A stretch of DNA of 64,000 bases, taken from Ligustrum vulgare. Its lineage: Eukaryota; Streptophyta; Magnoliopsida; Lamiales; Oleaceae. Numbering within the stretch: position 1 is the stretch's first letter; every line of letters starts with the position of its first letter. The position numbers were made by a program, and so were the translations under genes. Below the pieces are notes generated by a model. That model saw only the letters and a list, made by a program, of their open reading frames with translations. It was not told where the DNA came from and searched no databases. The stretch is taken from assembly GCA_963555705.1 (NCBI GenBank), contig OY743184.1:31940614-32004613 (forward strand). Direction: 5' to 3'. Below are positions 10,890 to 21,400 of this stretch, piece after piece.

Positions 10890-12740
10890 TTTTTTTTCTT
10901 CTACTTTTCTACACCTCGTCCCTACCCCGCGCACCCACCCACCAGACCCCACCCACTCCACGGCACTCAAAAATGATTTTTTTCTTCTACTTTTCCACAC
11001 TCCGCCACCCACCCCACCCAAAAAATGGTTTTTCTTCTATTTTTTCCCATCTCACCCCTCCCCGTCCCATCCCACCTCGTCTCATCTCATCCGCAAAGTC
11101 ACAATTGGTCACACAAAATCATATTTCAGTCACAAATCACAATTACAAATTTAATCGCAAGTTTCACAGCCACCCCACCCACCAATACCCCCAACCCTCG
11201 CCCGTCCTCCAACCCCACCCCATCCTACCCGACAAAGTCACTATTGGACACACAAAATCACATTTCGGTTACAATTATAAGTTTAGTTACAAATTTCACC
11301 AGCCTCACCCCACCCACAAGTCACAGTTTTTCAAAAAAAAGTCAATTACAAATTTAGTTACAAAAATTTCACCGCAAAGCCCACCTCACACTATCCCCAC
11401 AAAGTTACAGTTGGTCATACAAAATCACATTTCGGTCACAATTACAAATTTTGTTACAAAATTCACCCACCCTACCCCGCAAAGTAACATTTGGTCACAC
11501 AAAGTCACATTTCAGTTACAATTACAAATTTAATAACAAATTTCACCCCACCCTACCCCAAAGTCATAACTGGTCACACAAAGTCACAATTACAAATTTA
11601 GTTGCAAATTTCAATGCAACCCCACCTCACCCACCCCACCCAAACCACCCCACCCCACCCCACACCACACTACACCACAAAGTCACGATTGGTCACACAA
11701 AGTCACATTTCTGCCAAATTACAACTTCAGTTACTAATTCACCCACCTACCTATCAAAGTCACAATTGATCACACCAGAGATAGCAAAGAAATCCGACCA
11801 GATGAGTACCCAACCCAAACCCAACCCGCTGGTCGACGGGGTGGGTTCCCCAACCCGCTCGGGTAGCGGGGCAGGGGCGGGTTTGGTCATCCCGACCCGA
11901 ACCCTCCCGAATAAATTAATTAATAAAAAAGTAAAAAAAAACTGAAAAAATGAAAAAAAAAAAAATTAAACAGGGCGACGGGACTAACCCGCCCAGAACC
12001 AGACCCACCCCAAAATTCGCGAGACGGGTAACGAGTTTGGGTGAAAAAAATACCTGAAAGGCGGGGCACAGGTTGGGGGTACCCGACCCGAACTAGCCCC
12101 GTTGTCGTCACGATTCACTAGGTCACACAAATTGTTCCGACGTCCACCACCCACCTCACATCACCCCACCCACCCAATACATAAAAGTCTATTCCAACGT
12201 CCACCCCCACCCCACCCCACCAACCCTACCCCCACCCCCATCAAGTCACAGTTGGTCAAACAAAGTCACAACTCGATCACAATTACAAATTTTGCCCTAC
12301 CTTACCCCAGCTCTAATCCCACTCCCCACACCACACACAAAGTCTCAGTTGATCACACAAAGTCAAATTTTAATCACAATTACAACTTTAGTCACAAACT
12401 TCAACCCCGCTCACCCCACCCACAAAGTCACATTTGGCCATATAAAGCCACAATTACAAATTTAGTAACAAATTCCCCCCCCCCCAATCCCCATCTCACT
12501 CACAAAGTCGCTATTAGTCACACAAAGTCAACTTTAGTTACGAATTTCACCCCCACTTAACACCATCCCCGTTCCATGAATTCACAGTTCAATCACAATT
12601 GTAAATTTATCGTAAATTCCACCCCCTTCCACCCTACCCCACCTGCAGTCACATTTCGGTCACACAAGGTCACAGTTTGTTCACACAAAGTCATGTCTCA
12701 GTCACACATAATCATATTTGACACAACTCTAGGTCACATC
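10890..12740. repeat. Irregular GTCACA-rich tandem repeat field (about 14 degenerate units)
   Basis: A unit of about 80-140 bp recurs: AAAGTCACAATTGGTCACAC, then AAA-GTCACATTTCGGTCAC, then AATTACAAATTTAGTTACAA, then a CCCCACCC-rich tail. Starts are seen near 11097, 11237, 11319, 11404, 11483, 11563, 11682, 11757, 12244, 12342, 12426 and 12507. The long Pro/Thr/His-rich open frames here are translations of the repeat and are not genes. The array has a strong strand bias (C and A on the plus strand). Confidence 0.8.
11775..12112. mobile_element. Possible hAT-like GC-rich insertion within the repeat field
   Basis: The repeat field is interrupted by sequence built of ACCCGACCCG / CGGGTTGGG words around an A-rich core, like the hAT MITE at 3255-3784. 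The outer ends (AGATAGCAAAGAAATCCGACC on the left, TAGCCCCGTTGTCGTCAC on the right) are roughly inverted copies. No clean 8-bp target duplication was found, so the boundaries are approximate. Confidence 0.4.
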
Positions 12741-13060
12741 TCGTAGAGATTGGGAGGACATTTTAATAGATTTCAATTACTATAAGGGCGTTGGTAAGAT
12801 TGTTATTTTGTGTAATGAATTTAAACCGTGTTTTAATATTTTGTGGGTTTTCTAATTGTGATTTGAGGTCAAAACAGATTTCAGGGAAGTCTTCTGAGTT
12901 CGAGATGATAGTAGGATGAGATTTCCTACCTCGTAGCTCTGGTTATTCCCGACCTTTACCCTAATAAACTTAGAATTAATATTTTATTAATGTCAGTCGT
13001 TTGTAATAATTTACCCTTTTTTGTATCTTGAGTTTAGTTACCATTACAAGGCGACCAATG
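12741..13060. other. Non-coding sequence upstream of the host gene
   Basis: Ordinary AT-rich sequence. It probably includes the promoter of the gene whose first exon ends at 13143, but no convincing TATA box stands out. Confidence 0.35.
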
Positions 13061-13143
13061 GTGTTGCAATTTCAAACGATAGAGGAAGGGAAGTAGAAAT
13101 CTGTGGAATTCAGACGTGCAGAGGAGAAGATTCACTGATTTCG
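13061..13143 (+). other. Probable 5'UTR exon of the host gene
   Basis: A purine-rich, non-repetitive segment ends at a consensus splice donor (TTTCG followed by GTATGT at 13144). It has no long open frame, and its first ATG frame closes quickly, so it would be untranslated. Its start is not visible. It is linked to the coding exons at 21.4 kb only by inference. In between lies the Athila-type element E1, so the first intron would be about 8.3 kb. Confidence 0.4.
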
Positions 13144-13196
13144 GTATGTAGAACTTTTCTGCTTTCTTTTCTTGGATGATTTATAAATTTGCCTTT

Positions 13197-13889
13197 TGAT
13201 AAGTGTATTTTATACACTTATTTATCTATCGAAATTAGGATATTATATTGTTTTTCTCGAATAAATTCTACTTAGTTTGTGTTTATTTATTATTATTTCA
13301 GGTTTTATCCCAAAATCAAGAAAAGTGATGAATTGAAGCAATCACGCAACAATTGGACGAATATTGAGATAAAACGAAGAAAAATGACTAAAGTGTACAC
13401 TCTCAAAAGTTGAAGACCGAATGTGCAAATGACTCAAGGACTAACTTATCATATATGGAAGAATTGAGTAACTTGATGGACAATTTAATTGATTTGGGGT
13501 TTAGGGCTAATTTGTGTGTATATATATATACACATATTGCAGACTACAGAGAGGGAGAGCCATGAGTTAAAAGAAGACGCAGCTTTTGGAGAAAAACAAA
13601 AAAAAAAGGTCAGTAGAAAGGGAGAGAGAGCAGCCGAGCTGGGAGGAATAAATTCTTTGCTAATATATATACATACACATTAAACAAGAAGGTAGAGGCA
13701 ATTGGGGGGACAAGAATTAAGGACCAATTGTGGTTGGTCGGCTGGAAGGAATTAAAAGAATAAAAGGGAAAGACTTGGGGCAAAAATTGGTAGTGGACGG
13801 TTGATAATCATCCATTCCCAATCACCACTCACAGATTTGCATTCGAATTGGGAGCCGTTAGGAACAAAGAACAAGGGTTGGCGGCTGAG

Positions 13890-13931
<42 letters not shown>

Positions 13932-14795
13932 GCAAGCGAGTTCGGTAATTGTATTGATCTGATTATGTAATTATTTAAACTCCAAGTTTCGTTATTTATT
14001 GCTTTTTTTATTTCAAGAACATGAGTAGTTAAATTTTATAATCGGGATTGACGATGTAGATTTAATGTTTCTTGTTTGATTTTAATTCTCAAGTTGGTGT
14101 TTTGATATTTATGTATTGATTTTATTATTGCGTTTAATGCTTGAATTGTTTGATCACCAATTCATGAATTAATGGTTGTTTTCATAATCCGAGAGGTGAG
14201 TTAACAATTAGATCACGTAATAAAATTCGGCAATTTCAACAAAAAGATAGAGATATGAATTTGTGGTTGCATGTGGTCAATTATGAATTCCTAGGAAATT
14301 TAATGCATTTAGCTAAGGAGAACTCTGACCCGCTGTACAGATACATGGTTGACTTAGTTAAATAGGTTTAATTTGAACTCGAGAGAGGTAAATTAGATAT
14401 ATGCGTGAATTCGACCAAATACAATTTTAGAAAACAACTTGAGATGAGAAATTAAGCTAGAACGTTATTTCGAAATCGTTAGTCCCGATATTCATTCAAT
14501 TGTTCAAAATCCACCACTTTATTTCTTGTTTTCGTTAATTGTTTTTTGTTTAATTTGTTATTTTCATTTTCATTGATTTGTTTATTTCAGTGATTTCCAA
14601 TTATTTGTCGTTTTTGCTTTTATTATTTTGCAATTTATTTACTTAATTATTTTTGTTTTAGTTTAGGAATTCTATTGAATCGAAGTAAATTTATATCGAA
14701 TTAAATAGTCCTCGTGGGATCGACAACTCGGACTCAAAAGTCCATTTTTATTACTTGTTAGCGATATCGTACACTTGCGATTATTTTTACCAATA
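13197..14795 (+). repeat. 5' LTR of E1
   Basis: Begins TGATAAGTGTATTTTATACA and ends just before AGTTT plus the primer-binding site. Includes a TA microsatellite at about 13892-13928 and a conserved 3' part (GTGGGATCGACAACTCGGAC) shared with the LTRs of E2 and E3. Confidence 0.92.
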
Positions 14796-14801
14796 AGTTT
14801 T

Positions 14802-14819
14802 TGGCGCCGTTGCCGGGGA
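14802..14819 (+). promoter_or_regulatory. Primer-binding site of E1 (tRNA-Asp)
   Basis: TGGCGCCGTTGCCGGGGA is the complement of the 3' end of plant tRNA-Asp (with CCA), the standard primer of Athila-type elements. It sits six bases after the LTR. Confidence 0.9.
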
Positions 14820-14939
14820 CTATTTTAATTTGTTATTTATTTATTTTGATTTCTAGCATTTTTAGCTTTTAGATTTAGTTTACCTTAAAGTTTTAGTATT
14901 TTGATTCATAATAAACAAAAACAACAAAATTTGAACCAA

Positions 14940-17456
14940 ATGGCCAATCCAATCAATCCTTTGGAACACGTTGAACTAAACCCGAATGCAGCTGCATTAC
15001 CTCCTGGTCAAAATGCAGCATTGCAAATCAATCAAAACAACCAACAGAATGTACAAGATGACAACGTAGGAGACCTTCCTATGGGTCAATTCTTGACTCC
15101 TGTTGCCACTGCAAACCGTTCTAGTATATTATATCCGCCTTTTGGAAGGAATGACTTCCAATTAAAAGCAGATTTAATAAACCTTTTCAGTAATAATCTT
15201 CAATTTTTTGGAAAGGCACACGAGGACCCCAATGCACATGTTGCAAGATTTGGGAGAATGTGCCAAAATTTCCAATTTCAAGGCATAAACGATGATGCCA
15301 TTCGTTTGCGGCTATTTCCTTACACTTTAAGAGATAGTGCATTGGAGTGGCTTGATTCTGAGCCTGAATCTAGTATAGTTACATGGGATGACTTAGTTAG
15401 AAAATTCTGTAACAAATATTTTTCACCCGCTAAAGTAGCTAAACTAAAATTGGAGATATCTACTTTTCAACAACTAGACGGTGAGAGTTTTCATGAATCT
15501 TGGGGTAGATTTAAGGATCTTCTTAGAAAATGCCCATATCATGGATTTAATAAAGGCCTTCAAGTTCAATACTTTTACTCTGGGTTGTCACCACAATACA
15601 AATCCATAGTGGACTCATCAGCTGGTGGGTCCATTACCAATAAAAGTGTCAACCAAGCATGGGACTTGGTGGAACTCATTGCAAAAACACACACCATGTT
15701 CCCGTCTGAAAGAGTAGTGCACAAAAGAGTTGCTGGAGTACATGATGTAGATGCACTGACCAGTACAAATGCGCAACTTGCTGCGCTAACAAAAAAGGTT
15801 GACGTGTTGTGTTCACATCATCAAGGAGTTCACGCTATTCAATCACCAGTAGTGTGTGAGAATTGTAGCACGAACCATTCAACCGAAAATTGCATGTTGT
15901 TGGCTTCAAAAGAGGAGCAGGTTAATTTTGTGCAAAACAATCATCAACAACAGAATGACCCATATGCTCCTACTTACAATCCTGGTTGGAGACAACACCC
16001 AAACTTCAAATGGTCTAACAATCAAAATGAGTTTAACCAACCAATGCAGGAGAGAAGACCAAGTTTGGGGGAAATGTTTCAAAAGCACATGCAGAAGACT
16101 GATAAAATGTTTGAACTACATCAAACAACCATACAAAATCATTCTGCTGCACTTAAAGGGCTTGAAAATCAGATAAGTCAAATCGCTCAACAACTGTCTG
16201 AGCGAGCACCTGGAACACTCTCAAGTAACACAGTTAAAAATCCAAGGGAGCAAGTCAACATGATCTCTGAAGTGGAAATGGACAAAATCTACACTCCAGC
16301 TTATGAGGTAGCTGTTGAGGATGAATCATACATTCCCACAGAGGAATATTTTCCACCAAATGGATATCTACCTCCAATCCCTTTCCCTCATAAACTCCTA
16401 AGAAATAGGGTACAGAAGGATGTTCAGTCTATCACTACCAAAAGTGATGTGCAATTGCCTGAAATACATGAGAAGATATATGAACAGAGGGAAAAGCTGA
16501 TGGAAAATGAAGACAAGGATATGGAGACGAATGAGATATCAAATTCAAATTGTCAAAATAATGTTGCAAAATCAAAGGAAGAATCTCAATCGCCTATCAA
16601 TACCTATGTCCCACCAGTCCCATTCCCCCAACGTCTGCAAAATCACAAAATGGATAAGCAGTTTAGTAAATTTCTGGAAGTATTCAAGAAATTGCATATC
16701 AACATTCCATTTGCAGATGCTTTGGCTCACATGCCAGCTTACCTCAAGTTTATGAAAGAGATGATTTCTAAAAAGAGGAAGTTGAGGGAATTTGAGACTA
16801 TATCCTTAACTGAGGAGTGCAGCGCAATTCTACAAAATAAATTGCCTCCAAAACTAAAAGATCCAGGGAGTTTCTCTATCCCTTGTGATATTGGAAATTT
16901 CAAATTTGACAGAGTTTTGTGTGATTTTGGAGCAAGTATCAATTTAATGCCTCTCTTAGTTTACAAGAAACTTGGATTAGGAAAACCTAAACCAAGCAAA
17001 ATCACATTACAGCTGGCTGACAGATCTGTGAAGCATCCATATGGTGTCATTGAGGACATTTTAGTTAAAGTGGATAAATTCATTTTTCCAGTAGATTTCG
17101 TGATTTTGGATATTGAAGAGGACAGTCAAATGCCACTTATTTTTGGTAGACCTTTCCTAGCTACGGGACGAGCTTTAATAGATGTTGAAAAGGGGGAGGT
17201 GATCTTAAGGGTTCAGGATGATCAAGTGACTTTCAGTGTCACTCAATACCCTAACAAATATTATCAGACAGAAAGTTGCTTCAAACTGGAAAAAGTGGTG
17301 CAAGAACTTGGTAATAATTTGAAGCAAGAAGAAAAATCAGGTGAGACTCAAATCAACAATAAAGAATTCAAGAAAGTGCGCAAAAAGGTTGAGAAATGCA
17401 AGGTGGGAAATTGCAAGGAGTGCAGGGCATCACGAGCATCCTTTAAGCCACCATAA
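14940..17456 (+). CDS. Gag-protease polyprotein of E1 (838 aa)
   Basis: An intact open frame from the ATG at 14940. The frame is open a little further upstream, to 14901, but without an ATG. The Retrotrans_gag domain spans about residues 85-250 (LFPYTLRDSALEWL; a KYFSPAK motif). A zinc knuckle of the Athila form C-x2-C-x3-H-x4-C uses C306, C309, H313 and C318. A Q/N-rich linker and a proline-rich PPxPFPxR(L) motif, present twice, follow. The C-terminal aspartic protease has its catalytic residue at D662 in CDFGASINLM and an IFGRPFLATGRALIDV flap region. The product would assemble virus-like particles and self-cleave. No polymerase follows: the stop at 17454 is followed directly by the conserved GAGGCAACCC block. 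The lack of any stop or frameshift fits the youth of the element and suggests selection or very recent activity. Confidence 0.93.
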   Translation: MANPINPLEHVELNPNAAALPPGQNAALQINQNNQQNVQDDNVGDLPMGQFLTPVATANRSSILYPPFGRNDFQLKADLINLFSNNLQFFGKAHEDPNAHVARFGRMCQNFQFQGINDDAIRLRLFPYTLRDSALEWLDSEPESSIVTWDDLVRKFCNKYFSPAKVAKLKLEISTFQQLDGESFHESWGRFKDLLRKCPYHGFNKGLQVQYFYSGLSPQYKSIVDSSAGGSITNKSVNQAWDLVELIAKTHTMFPSERVVHKRVAGVHDVDALTSTNAQLAALTKKVDVLCSHHQGVHAIQSPVVCENCSTNHSTENCMLLASKEEQVNFVQNNHQQQNDPYAPTYNPGWRQHPNFKWSNNQNEFNQPMQERRPSLGEMFQKHMQKTDKMFELHQTTIQNHSAALKGLENQISQIAQQLSERAPGTLSSNTVKNPREQVNMISEVEMDKIYTPAYEVAVEDESYIPTEEYFPPNGYLPPIPFPHKLLRNRVQKDVQSITTKSDVQLPEIHEKIYEQREKLMENEDKDMETNEISNSNCQNNVAKSKEESQSPINTYVPPVPFPQRLQNHKMDKQFSKFLEVFKKLHINIPFADALAHMPAYLKFMKEMISKKRKLREFETISLTEECSAILQNKLPPKLKDPGSFSIPCDIGNFKFDRVLCDFGASINLMPLLVYKKLGLGKPKPSKITLQLADRSVKHPYGVIEDILVKVDKFIFPVDFVILDIEEDSQMPLIFGRPFLATGRALIDVEKGEVILRVQDDQVTFSVTQYPNKYYQTESCFKLEKVVQELGNNLKQEEKSGETQINNKEFKKVRKKVEKCKVGNCKECRASRASFKPP

Positions 17457-17471
17457 GAAAGTTTGCAAAAA

Positions 17472-17520
17472 GTCGAGCTTTAGACTATAAACGGAGCGCT
17501 TATTGGGAGGCAACCCAATT
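17472..17520 (+). other. Conserved post-ORF block with GAGGCAACCC hairpin (E1)
   Basis: Starts GTCGAGCTTTAGACT, contains GGAGCGCTTATT and ends in a small hairpin: stem ATTGGG/CCCAAT around loop AGGCAA. It lies 16 bases past the gag stop. The same block follows the coding region of E2 (42615-42662) and E3 (62336-62383). Function unknown; likely a cis RNA signal of this lineage. Confidence 0.75.
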
Positions 17521-18060
17521 TTCTTTTCTTTTCATTTATTTTGCTTTATTTATAGCTTTACATTTAAATTCTTAGGTAGTACTTGCATTTTTTCCTTTCT
17601 TGCAGTTTTTGAAGTTAGCATCTCTAGCACCAATTTTTTTTGATTTGATCTTCAACTGCCTTCTTCATTTTAATTCATACATGATCCATGAGTCAACAAT
17701 TTTGCATCACATTGTGTCAAAGTCATTACTCTTATCATATCAAAAACAAATCATATGCATGATTTTGCACACTTTGACCGTGTTTGAAAATTCAAATTTT
17801 TCTATGTTTAAGTTGGGATTGTTGGTCAACATCTATTTCAGTTTATTAATGGTGTTTATGATTCTAATGTTGTTTATATTTTACTTGCGAGGAACTCACC
17901 ACTTGTAAAAATTTCAACCAAACATGGAAATACAAGAAACGGGTCGAAATCATTCAAGCGAGTTCAAAACCAAGCTTCAAGTTATCAGATCGCTCCTCTA
18001 AACCTGGGAAGTACCTAACTCATCTTTTATGTATTGTTATCAATTGATATATCTTTTCTT

Positions 18061-18101
18061 TTACATTGAGGACAATGTAACTTTCTAGTTTGGGGGGGTG
18101 G
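18061..18101 (+). promoter_or_regulatory. Internal hairpin plus polypurine-tract module (E1)
   Basis: A perfect 7-bp stem (TTACATT / AATGTAA, 18061-18080) closes the loop GAGGAC. Two bases later TTCTAGTTTGGGGGGG follows. This is the same arrangement, with the same loop and spacing, as the module next to the 3' LTR at 19499-19538, 1.44 kb downstream. The G run could serve as a second plus-strand primer. Confidence 0.75.
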
Positions 18102-18637
18102 TATCTCATTTCTTCATTCTTTATTCACTCGATACCTTTTTTTTTTGGGATACAAAAAAAAAAAAAAAAAAAAGTGAAAATTTTGAAAATTTTTGTTTAT
18201 TTATTTATTACTTATGACATGATTTGAATTGACTTTTTGTGCTTTAGTTAGAAAATTTGAGCAACATGTGAACTAAAATTTTTCTTGACATTCATCCATG
18301 TAAGACATTAATCAAACTTGAGCACATAGCCACTTTCGAATAATAACTTGTGTAGGAAGATGCTTGATACTTGTGGGATAAACTTGTGCACTTTGAACAT
18401 AGAATTGACTTAAAAATTCCAAACCGTAAGAAATTAGATCCCGACCTGAAATGTAGAACCTAACTGCTCAAGAAGCAGTTTGGGGGTAGAGAGGTCAAGT
18501 ACAAGTAGGCATTGACAGATTGAGGGTCTGAAATTTTTAATGATCCATCTTTAGTGGAAGGGGTTTTAATCAACGGGTATAAACCATGACCAGCATAAAA
18601 ACAGAAAAATGCTGAAGGTCTTATTCTGCTCTTCAAA

Positions 18638-18751
18638 AGCCTTTTTGACTCGAGTAATTAAGTCTGAGGGGTCTTTCAAACCTGGTGCCCTAAAGTCGTC
18701 TGGCTTGGGAGTCATCGACCTAAAGCTCGCTACAAGGGTCAACTAGAAAGC
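18638..18751 (+). repeat. 114-nt internal motif, copy a (E1)
   Basis: Begins AGCCTTTTTGACTCGAGTAA, passes through CAAACCTGGTGCC and a GGGAG word, then GACCTAAAGCTCGCTACA, and ends GGGTCAAC..AGAAAGC. It is non-coding. Copy b lies at 18810-18923, and two homologous copies exist in E2. Confidence 0.8.
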
Positions 18752-18809
18752 AAGTACGGAGAGTGGACTTACACATAAGACACTAAAACATCTTTAACTT
18801 TTCTGTTTA

Positions 18810-18923
18810 AGCCTTTATGACTCGGGTAATTAAGTCTGAGGGGTTCTCCGAACCTGGTACCCTAAGCTCAACTGAGTTGGGAGCTGCTGACCTAAAGCTC
18901 GCTACAGGGGTCATATAGAAAGC
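18810..18923 (+). repeat. 114-nt internal motif, copy b (E1)
   Basis: Same length and landmark words as copy a: AGCCTTTATGACTCGGGTAA, GAACCTGGTACC, GGGAGC, GACCTAAAGCTCGCTACA, AGAAAGC. The two start 172 bp apart. The middle portion has changed sequence but can still pair (CTCAAC with GTTGGG). Confidence 0.8.
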
Positions 18924-19498
18924 CAGTATGAAAAATTCTGCACAAAGATGGTAAAAGATAAGGACATTAAAAGAAAAAGTCGTCCATATAAAAAAAAAAG
19001 ATATATAAATGGTATAAGCTTTGTTGATTAAAATTCCTAATACTGGAGTGTGGGATTGGAGATTAATTATTCTTGGTCTGTCGTGCATACTTGTCAAATC
19101 CTAACTGCCTTGTGTGGAAAAATGCAATTTATACATGTTTAGAAACCACATCAATAGGAAAGACCTCGGGATATGAGAGAAAAGCATTATGGTTGTGATC
19201 ATCCATGAGAGTGTAAGGAAAATAAAAAGAAAATCATTGTTGACCACATGGGATTCGGGCTTATTTTTGCATTACTAGTCACACAGTGTCAAGTATATTT
19301 TTACATGAGTTTGCATTCGATTTTTGGCTATTCACACACACACGATGAAACATTGGATGAATGAAAATAATTTTTGTTGTTCATATTTCTTTTCTAAAGT
19401 GAATCGTCATTTTGGATTATTGAAATGCATGGTAAATAAATTGACAAAAATAAAAACAATTTCTGCTTGCATTTTTATTTTTATAGTTTAGTTTTATT

Positions 19499-19538
19499 TT
19501 TGTTCGAGGACGAACAAATATTCTAGTTTGGGGGGGTT
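19499..19538 (+). promoter_or_regulatory. 3' hairpin plus polypurine tract of E1
   Basis: A perfect 7-bp stem (TTTGTTC / GAACAAA) closes the loop GAGGAC (19506-19511). Two bases later TTCTAGTTTGGGGGGG runs into the 3' LTR. The G run is the primer for plus-strand DNA synthesis. Confidence 0.85.
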
Positions 19539-20233
19539 TGATAAGTGTATTTTATACACTTATTTATCTATCGAAATTAGGATATTATATTGTTTTTCTC
19601 GAATAAATTCTACTTAGTTTGTGTTTATTTATTATTATTTCAGGTTTTATCCCAAAATCAAGAAAAGTGATGAATTGAAGCAATCATGCAACAATTGGAC
19701 GAATATTGAGATAAAACGAAGAAAAATGACTAAAGTGTACACTCTCAAAAGTTGAAGACCGAATGTGCAAATGACTCAAGGACTAACTTATCATATATGG
19801 AAGAATTGAGTAACTTGATGGACAATTTAGTTGATTTGGGGTTTAGGGCTAATTTGTGTGTATATATCTATACACATATTGCAGACTACAGAGAGGGAGA
19901 GCCATGAGTTAAAAGAAGACGCAACTTTTGGAGAAAAACAAAAAAAAAAAAGGTCAGTAGAAAGGGAGAGAGAGCAGCCGAGCTGGGAGGAATAAATTCT
20001 TTGCTAATATATATACATACACATTAAACAAGAAGGTAGAGGCAATTGGGGGGACAAGAATTAAGGACCAATTGTGGTTGGTCGGCTGGAAGGAATTAAA
20101 AGAATAAAAGGGAAAGACTTGGGGCAAAAATTGGTAGTGGACGGTTGATAATCATCCATTCCCAATCACCACTCTCAGATTTGCATTCGAATTGGGAGCC
20201 GTTAGGAACAAAGAACAAGGGTTGGCGGCTGAG

Positions 20234-20291
<58 letters not shown>

Positions 20292-21052
20292 GCAAGCGAG
20301 TTCGGTAATTGTATTGATCTGATTATGCAATTATTTAAACTCCAAGTTTCGTTATTTATTGCTTTTTTTATTTCAAGAACATGAGTAGTTAAATTTTATA
20401 ATCGGGATTGACGATGTAGATTTAATGTTTCTTGTTTGATTTTAATTCTCAAGTTGGTGTTTTGATATTTATGTATTGATTTTATTATTGCGTTTAATGC
20501 TTGAATTGTTTGATCACCAATTCATGAATTAATGGTTGTTTTCATAATCCGAGAGGTGAGTTAACAATTAGATCACGTAATAAAATTCGGCAATTTCAAC
20601 AAAAAGATAGAGATATGAATTTGTGGTTGCATGTGGTCAATTATGAATTCCTAGGAAATTTAATGCATTTAGCTAAGGAGAACTCTGACCCGCTGTACAG
20701 ATACATGGTTGACTTAGTTAAATAGGTTTAATTTGAACTCGAGAGAGGTAAATTAGATATATGCGTGAATTCAACCAAATACAATTTTAGAAAACAACTT
20801 GAGATGAGAAATTAAGCTAGAACGTTATTTCGAAATCGTTAGTCCCGATATTCATTCAATTGTTCAAAATCCACCACTTTATTTCTTGTTTTCGTTAATT
20901 GTTTTTTGTTTAATTTGTTATTTTCATTTTAATTGATTTGTTTATTTCAGTGATTTCCAATTATTTGTCGTTTTTGCTTTTATTATTTTGCAATTTATTT
21001 ACTTAATTATTTTTGTTTTAGTTTAGGAATTCTATTGAATCGAAGTAAATTT
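19539..21052 (+). repeat. 3' LTR of E1, truncated
   Basis: Matches the 5' LTR almost base for base but stops at the position equivalent to 14692, losing the last 103 bp. Its TA microsatellite (about 20235-20289) is longer than the one in the 5' LTR. Confidence 0.92.
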
Positions 21053-21400
21053 CTAATATTGTTTGTTATTATGCCTCTTTTTCACCATCAATGTTGTTTA
21101 TATTTTTGTTTTATTATTATCCTCATGTTAAAATTGCAAAATGATTAGGAGGCTTCATTGTATTTGTAAGGAAACCTGAGATTCAGAAAATTGTTTTATT
21201 ATAGAAAAGTTAAAAACTGGAATATATATACAATGAAAGTTGAAAAGGGAAGTTCTGTTATGTCAATTAAACTGTCTTGACTCTTTGTTCTTTATTAGTT
21301 TTGGCGCATCTTCTTTATCATATAAAGAATTTATTAAAAATATTGTAAGACGGTAGAATTTATTAAAATGGAAAGCTAAAGCACAATCGTATTTTATTAG

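Larger units (their letters stand above)
13197..21052 (+). mobile_element. E1: young non-autonomous Athila-type LTR retrotransposon
   Basis: Two nearly identical LTRs (13197-14795 and 19539-21052) flank 4.7 kb of internal sequence. The order is 5' LTR, a primer-binding site matching tRNA-Asp, a gag-protease ORF, about 2 kb of non-coding sequence, a polypurine tract, and the 3' LTR. There is no reverse transcriptase, RNase H or integrase, so it must borrow them from a relative. The LTRs differ by only about ten substitutions plus a TA-repeat length change, which implies a recent insertion (a few hundred thousand years at usual plant rates). The 3' LTR lacks its last 103 bp, so no target duplication can be read. 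It lies in the same orientation as the host gene, probably in its first intron. Confidence 0.92.

Noticed and set aside
10789..12560. Several overlapping Pro/His/Thr/Ser-rich open frames
   Set aside because: They translate the GTCAC/CCCCACCC repeats in several frames at once and have no domain.
18062..18101. Second LTR border or hidden element inside E1
   Set aside because: No LTR-like sequence follows the internal G tract and no target duplication exists; kept as an internal hairpin/polypurine module.
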